This document shows, in pieces, positions 61,793 to 64,000 of a DNA stretch of 64,000 nucleotides. The stretch lies in contig NZ_JAFMST010000001.1 in NCBI RefSeq assembly GCF_017916275.1, positions 124,001 through 188,000 on the forward strand, written 5' to 3'. The notes under the pieces were generated by a model, which saw only the letters and a program-made list of their open reading frames with translations, was not told where the DNA came from and ran no database searches. Numbering within the stretch: the first letter of the stretch is position 1; each line of letters starts with the position of its first letter. Origin of the DNA: Rubellimicrobium arenae. GTDB lineage: Bacteria; Pseudomonadota; Alphaproteobacteria; Rhodobacterales; Rhodobacteraceae. Both the position numbers and the translations under genes were made by a program.

Positions 61793-62029
61793 TCATTTCG
61801 TGCCGTACCAGACTAGCAGGGCACAAAGACATGCGATGCTCAGGATGAGCAGGAGTGGCCGTCCAGACAGCTGGGCCAGCAGATCAGAGACCAGCATCGG
61901 GATCTCGTCGGCAGCAGTGCGGTAAAGGGATAACACGTCGGGCTTGACGTCAGTTTCTGGCGCCTCGGTCCCGGGGGGGAGGGTCAAAGCCCAAGACCAC
62001 TGGGGGCGGGAGACCCGCGGGGGCATCAT
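61793..62029 (-). CDS. Small membrane protein upstream of 61651, antisense
   Basis: A 78-residue frame with a C-terminal helix (LLLILSIACLCALLVWYGTK) after a polar part. The start is uncertain (ATG 62029 or 62026, no Shine-Dalgarno). Same strand as the 48-residue gene, so both may form a short lysogenic unit. Confidence 0.45.
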   Translation of the reverse strand: MMPPRVSRPQWSWALTLPPGTEAPETDVKPDVLSLYRTAADEIPMLVSDLLAQLSGRPLLLILSIACLCALLVWYGTK

Positions 62030-62044
62030 TCGGAGATTTTTTTC

Positions 62045-62497
62045 GTGTCGGACGAGATTTCGGGCCCCAAGGCCAAGCGGGGCCGTGGCCAGCCGCCGTT
62101 CGAGCCGACCGAGGCCGATTTTGACAAGGTGCACATGCTCTTGGCCCTGGACTGGACCAACGAGCAGATTGCCAACGCGCTGGGCATCTCGCAGCCCACG
62201 CTGCGCAAATACTTTTCAGCCCAGATCCGGGAGCGCGACCGCATGCGGGACCGGGTCGAGGGCGAGCGCTTGGCCAGCCTTTACGCCTCGGCCAAGGCCG
62301 GCCGCATCACCGCGATCCGCGAGCTGGGCCGCGTGCTGGGCTCGGACGAGGCGGCCCATGAGGCGGCGCTGAACCGCGCGGCCTCGAGGCCAGCGGCCGA
62401 CAAAGCCGCGAAGCTCGGCAAGAAGGAAGCCAACCGGGTGGCTGCGCTCGATGCGGAGGAAGAGCTGGCGCGCCTGTACAGCGGCACGATGAACTGA
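62045..62497 (+). CDS. Terminase small subunit-like protein
   Basis: A 150-residue protein with an HTH (WTNEQIANALGISQPTLRKYF) and helical multimerisation region, immediately before the large terminase. It starts at GTG 62045 with CGGAGA about seven bases upstream. Binds the packaging site and delivers DNA to the large subunit. Confidence 0.78.
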   Translation: MSDEISGPKAKRGRGQPPFEPTEADFDKVHMLLALDWTNEQIANALGISQPTLRKYFSAQIRERDRMRDRVEGERLASLYASAKAGRITAIRELGRVLGSDEAAHEAALNRAASRPAADKAAKLGKKEANRVAALDAEEELARLYSGTMN

Positions 62498-64000
62498 TGC
62501 CCTTCGACTTCTCGGTCCCGGACTGGGAGGACAAGCTCCGGTCGGGACAAACGCCGATCCCGCAGCTGCCGATCAACGCCGAACGCGCGGCCAAGGCGGT
62601 CCGGATCTTCAACGAGCTGCGCTTGCCCGACGTGCCCGGGCAGCCGAAGCTTGAGGACGCGGCGGGCGAGTGGTTCCGCGACCTGGTCCGAATGGCCTTC
62701 GCGGCCGAGGATCCGGAGACGCTGGAGCCGCTAATCAACGAGGTGTTCTGCCTCGTGCCCAAGAAGAACTCGAAGACCACCTACAGCGCGGCGCTGGGGC
62801 TGACCGCCCTGCAGCTCTGGGATCTGCCCAACGCCCAGATGCTGATCCTAGGCCCGACCCAGAACGTCGCGAACCGGTGCTTCGATCAGGCCGCCGGGAT
62901 GATCAAGGCCAACCCCAAGCTGGCGGCGATCTTCCATGTGGCCGAGCACCTGAAGACGATCACCCGGATCAAGACCGGGGCCACGCTGCAGGTGAAGACT
63001 TTCGACCTGAACGTGGTGACCGGCGAGATCCCGGCGCTGACGATCATCGACGAGCTGCACGTCGTGGCGGCCAAGGCTTACGCCGAGCGGGTCATCGCGC
63101 AGATCACCGGGGGCATGATCACCAACCCGGCGGCCCTCCTGGTCTACATCACGACCCAGAGCGACACCGAACCGCAGGGGGCCTTCAAGACCAAGCTCGA
63201 TTACGCCCGCAAGGTCAGGGATGGCGAGGTGAGGGAGGGCGTCCGGCTCCTCCCGATCCTTTATGAGTTCCCGCCCGACCTTCAGGCGGACGAAAGCAAG
63301 CCGTGGCACAACCCGGACCTCTGGCCGATGGTCCTGCCGAACCTCGGCCTCTCGGTCCGGCCAAAGCTGCTCTACGACCTTTTTCTCAAGGCCAAGGAGG
63401 AGGGACCCGACGCCGAGATCGTCTGGGCGTCTCAGCACCTGAACATCCAGATCGGGCAGGGGATCAAGGGCGAGTCCTGGCCGGGTGTGGTGCACTGGGC
63501 CAAGAACGCGCTGGACGGGCTCGACCTCCAGACGCTGCTGGATCGCTCCGAGGTGTGCACGATCGGTGTGGACTGGGGCGGGGCGGACGACCTGGCCAGC
63601 CTGGTCGTGCTGGGCCGGGCGCGGGGCACGAAGGAATGGCTGGCTTGGTCCCGCTCCTGGGCCCGGCCGACCGTTTTCGAGCAGCGCAAGAAGATCGCCG
63701 CGCGGTTGCGGGACTTCGAGGCTGACGGGGATCTCCGGATCGTCGAGACGCCCGACCAGCAGGCCCGCGAGGCCGCCGAGATCTGCCGCCTCGTCGCCGA
63801 TGCCGGGCTCCTGCCTGCCGAGAGCGGCATCGGTCTCGACAGCGCCGGTGTGGCGCTCCTGGTCGACGAGCTCGAGGCGCAGGGCCTGGTTCAGCCGCAG
63901 GTCGTGGCCGTGGCTCAGGGCTGGAAGCTGCAGACGGCGGTGTCGACGCTGCCGCTCAAGCTCGAGGCCGGACGGCTGCGCCACGCCGGCCAGCGGATCA
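62497..64000 (+). CDS. terL: Terminase large subunit (partial)
   Basis: At least 501 codons of the packaging motor, truncated by the window edge. The ATPase domain has an unusual P-loop LVPKKNSKTTYSA (Lys93 near the Walker A lysine position) and Walker B LTIIDELH (Asp185, Glu186). The nuclease domain begins IGVDWGGADD with Asp359. HK97-type arrangement; overlaps the small-subunit stop (TGATG). Confidence 0.92.
   Translation, partial: MPFDFSVPDWEDKLRSGQTPIPQLPINAERAAKAVRIFNELRLPDVPGQPKLEDAAGEWFRDLVRMAFAAEDPETLEPLINEVFCLVPKKNSKTTYSAALGLTALQLWDLPNAQMLILGPTQNVANRCFDQAAGMIKANPKLAAIFHVAEHLKTITRIKTGATLQVKTFDLNVVTGEIPALTIIDELHVVAAKAYAERVIAQITGGMITNPAALLVYITTQSDTEPQGAFKTKLDYARKVRDGEVREGVRLLPILYEFPPDLQADESKPWHNPDLWPMVLPNLGLSVRPKLLYDLFLKAKEEGPDAEIVWASQHLNIQIGQGIKGESWPGVVHWAKNALDGLDLQTLLDRSEVCTIGVDWGGADDLASLVVLGRARGTKEWLAWSRSWARPTVFEQRKKIAARLRDFEADGDLRIVETPDQQAREAAEICRLVADAGLLPAESGIGLDSAGVALLVDELEAQGLVQPQVVAVAQGWKLQTAVSTLPLKLEAGRLRHAGQRI

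Larger units (their letters stand above)
43651..64000. mobile_element. Tailed-phage prophage (partial, extends beyond window)
   Basis: From the tRNA-Arg junction onward the genes are phage-like: integrase, excisionase-like protein, RecA/RecE-type recombination genes, CI/Cro-like switch, replication genes, HNH endonuclease and both terminase subunits. Order (HNH, small terminase, large terminase) resembles HK97-type siphophages. Genes are short and tightly packed; overlaps of the ATGA type are frequent. Structural and lysis genes are beyond base 64000. Replication and packaging genes look intact apart from one frameshift at about 55.58 kb, so it could be functional. Confidence 0.93.

Overview
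The window is high-GC DNA (about two thirds G+C) with alphaproteobacterial content and gene order, most likely Rhodobacteraceae. This rests on a class I lysyl-tRNA synthetase, a VPLPA-CTERM protein, an NDUFS4-type complex I subunit, HisKA_2-type and many-PAS sensor kinases, CtrA-type and alphaproteobacterial LexA-type sites, and a ureDABCEFG operon with extra genes. I cannot name genus or species from sequence alone.

Bases 1-43,600 are chromosomal. Blocks in order: an ABC ATPase divergent from the esterase tesA; DUF4329 lipoprotein, cold-shock protein, UDG-like protein and ettA; an AI-2E-family permease; a sugar block (mgrA-type reductase, GH43 xylosidase, PD40 propeller) running into nadD and dacB; TerB-like protein, lysK, CHAD protein and DUF4864 protein; the urease operon 15,895-23,543; a leftward operon of two dynamin-like GTPases and one periplasmic protein (23,551-27,981); a sensory block (HisKA_2 kinase, 1324-residue seven-PAS hybrid kinase, chemoreceptor) next to CtrA-like sites; a VPLPA-CTERM protein, tRNA-Ala(CGC), a flavin-binding protein, a zinc-ribbon protein, a cysteine hydrolase, uvrB behind a LexA-like box, the NDUFS4-like subunit and a Cu/Zn SOD.

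Bases 43,599-64,000 hold a tRNA-Arg(TCT) with a prophage integrated at its 3' end; the prophage runs off the right edge. Its leftward arm (51,735 to 43,684) encodes integrase, an excisionase-like protein, a RecA-type ATPase, a RecE-like nuclease and many small, often 4-bp-overlapping genes. The switch region (51.7-52.7 kb) has a short CI-like repressor, a Cro-like protein and four copies of a 16-bp operator. The rightward arm carries a Myb-like protein, a frameshifted gene, a RuvC-like resolvase, an MT-A70 methyltransferase, replication genes containing a striking 11-bp-spaced ACGCGT iteron array (probable phage origin), then HNH endonuclease, small terminase and large terminase (partial).

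The strongest new observations are the in-gene iteron array, the prophage operator set, the dynamin-like pair in which one partner has degenerate GTPase motifs and sits with a secreted peptidoglycan-binding-like protein, the one-base frameshift near 55.58 kb, and several genes under 60 codons supported by start/stop overlaps or ribosome-binding sites. I found no insertion sequences, CRISPR arrays or rRNA genes.
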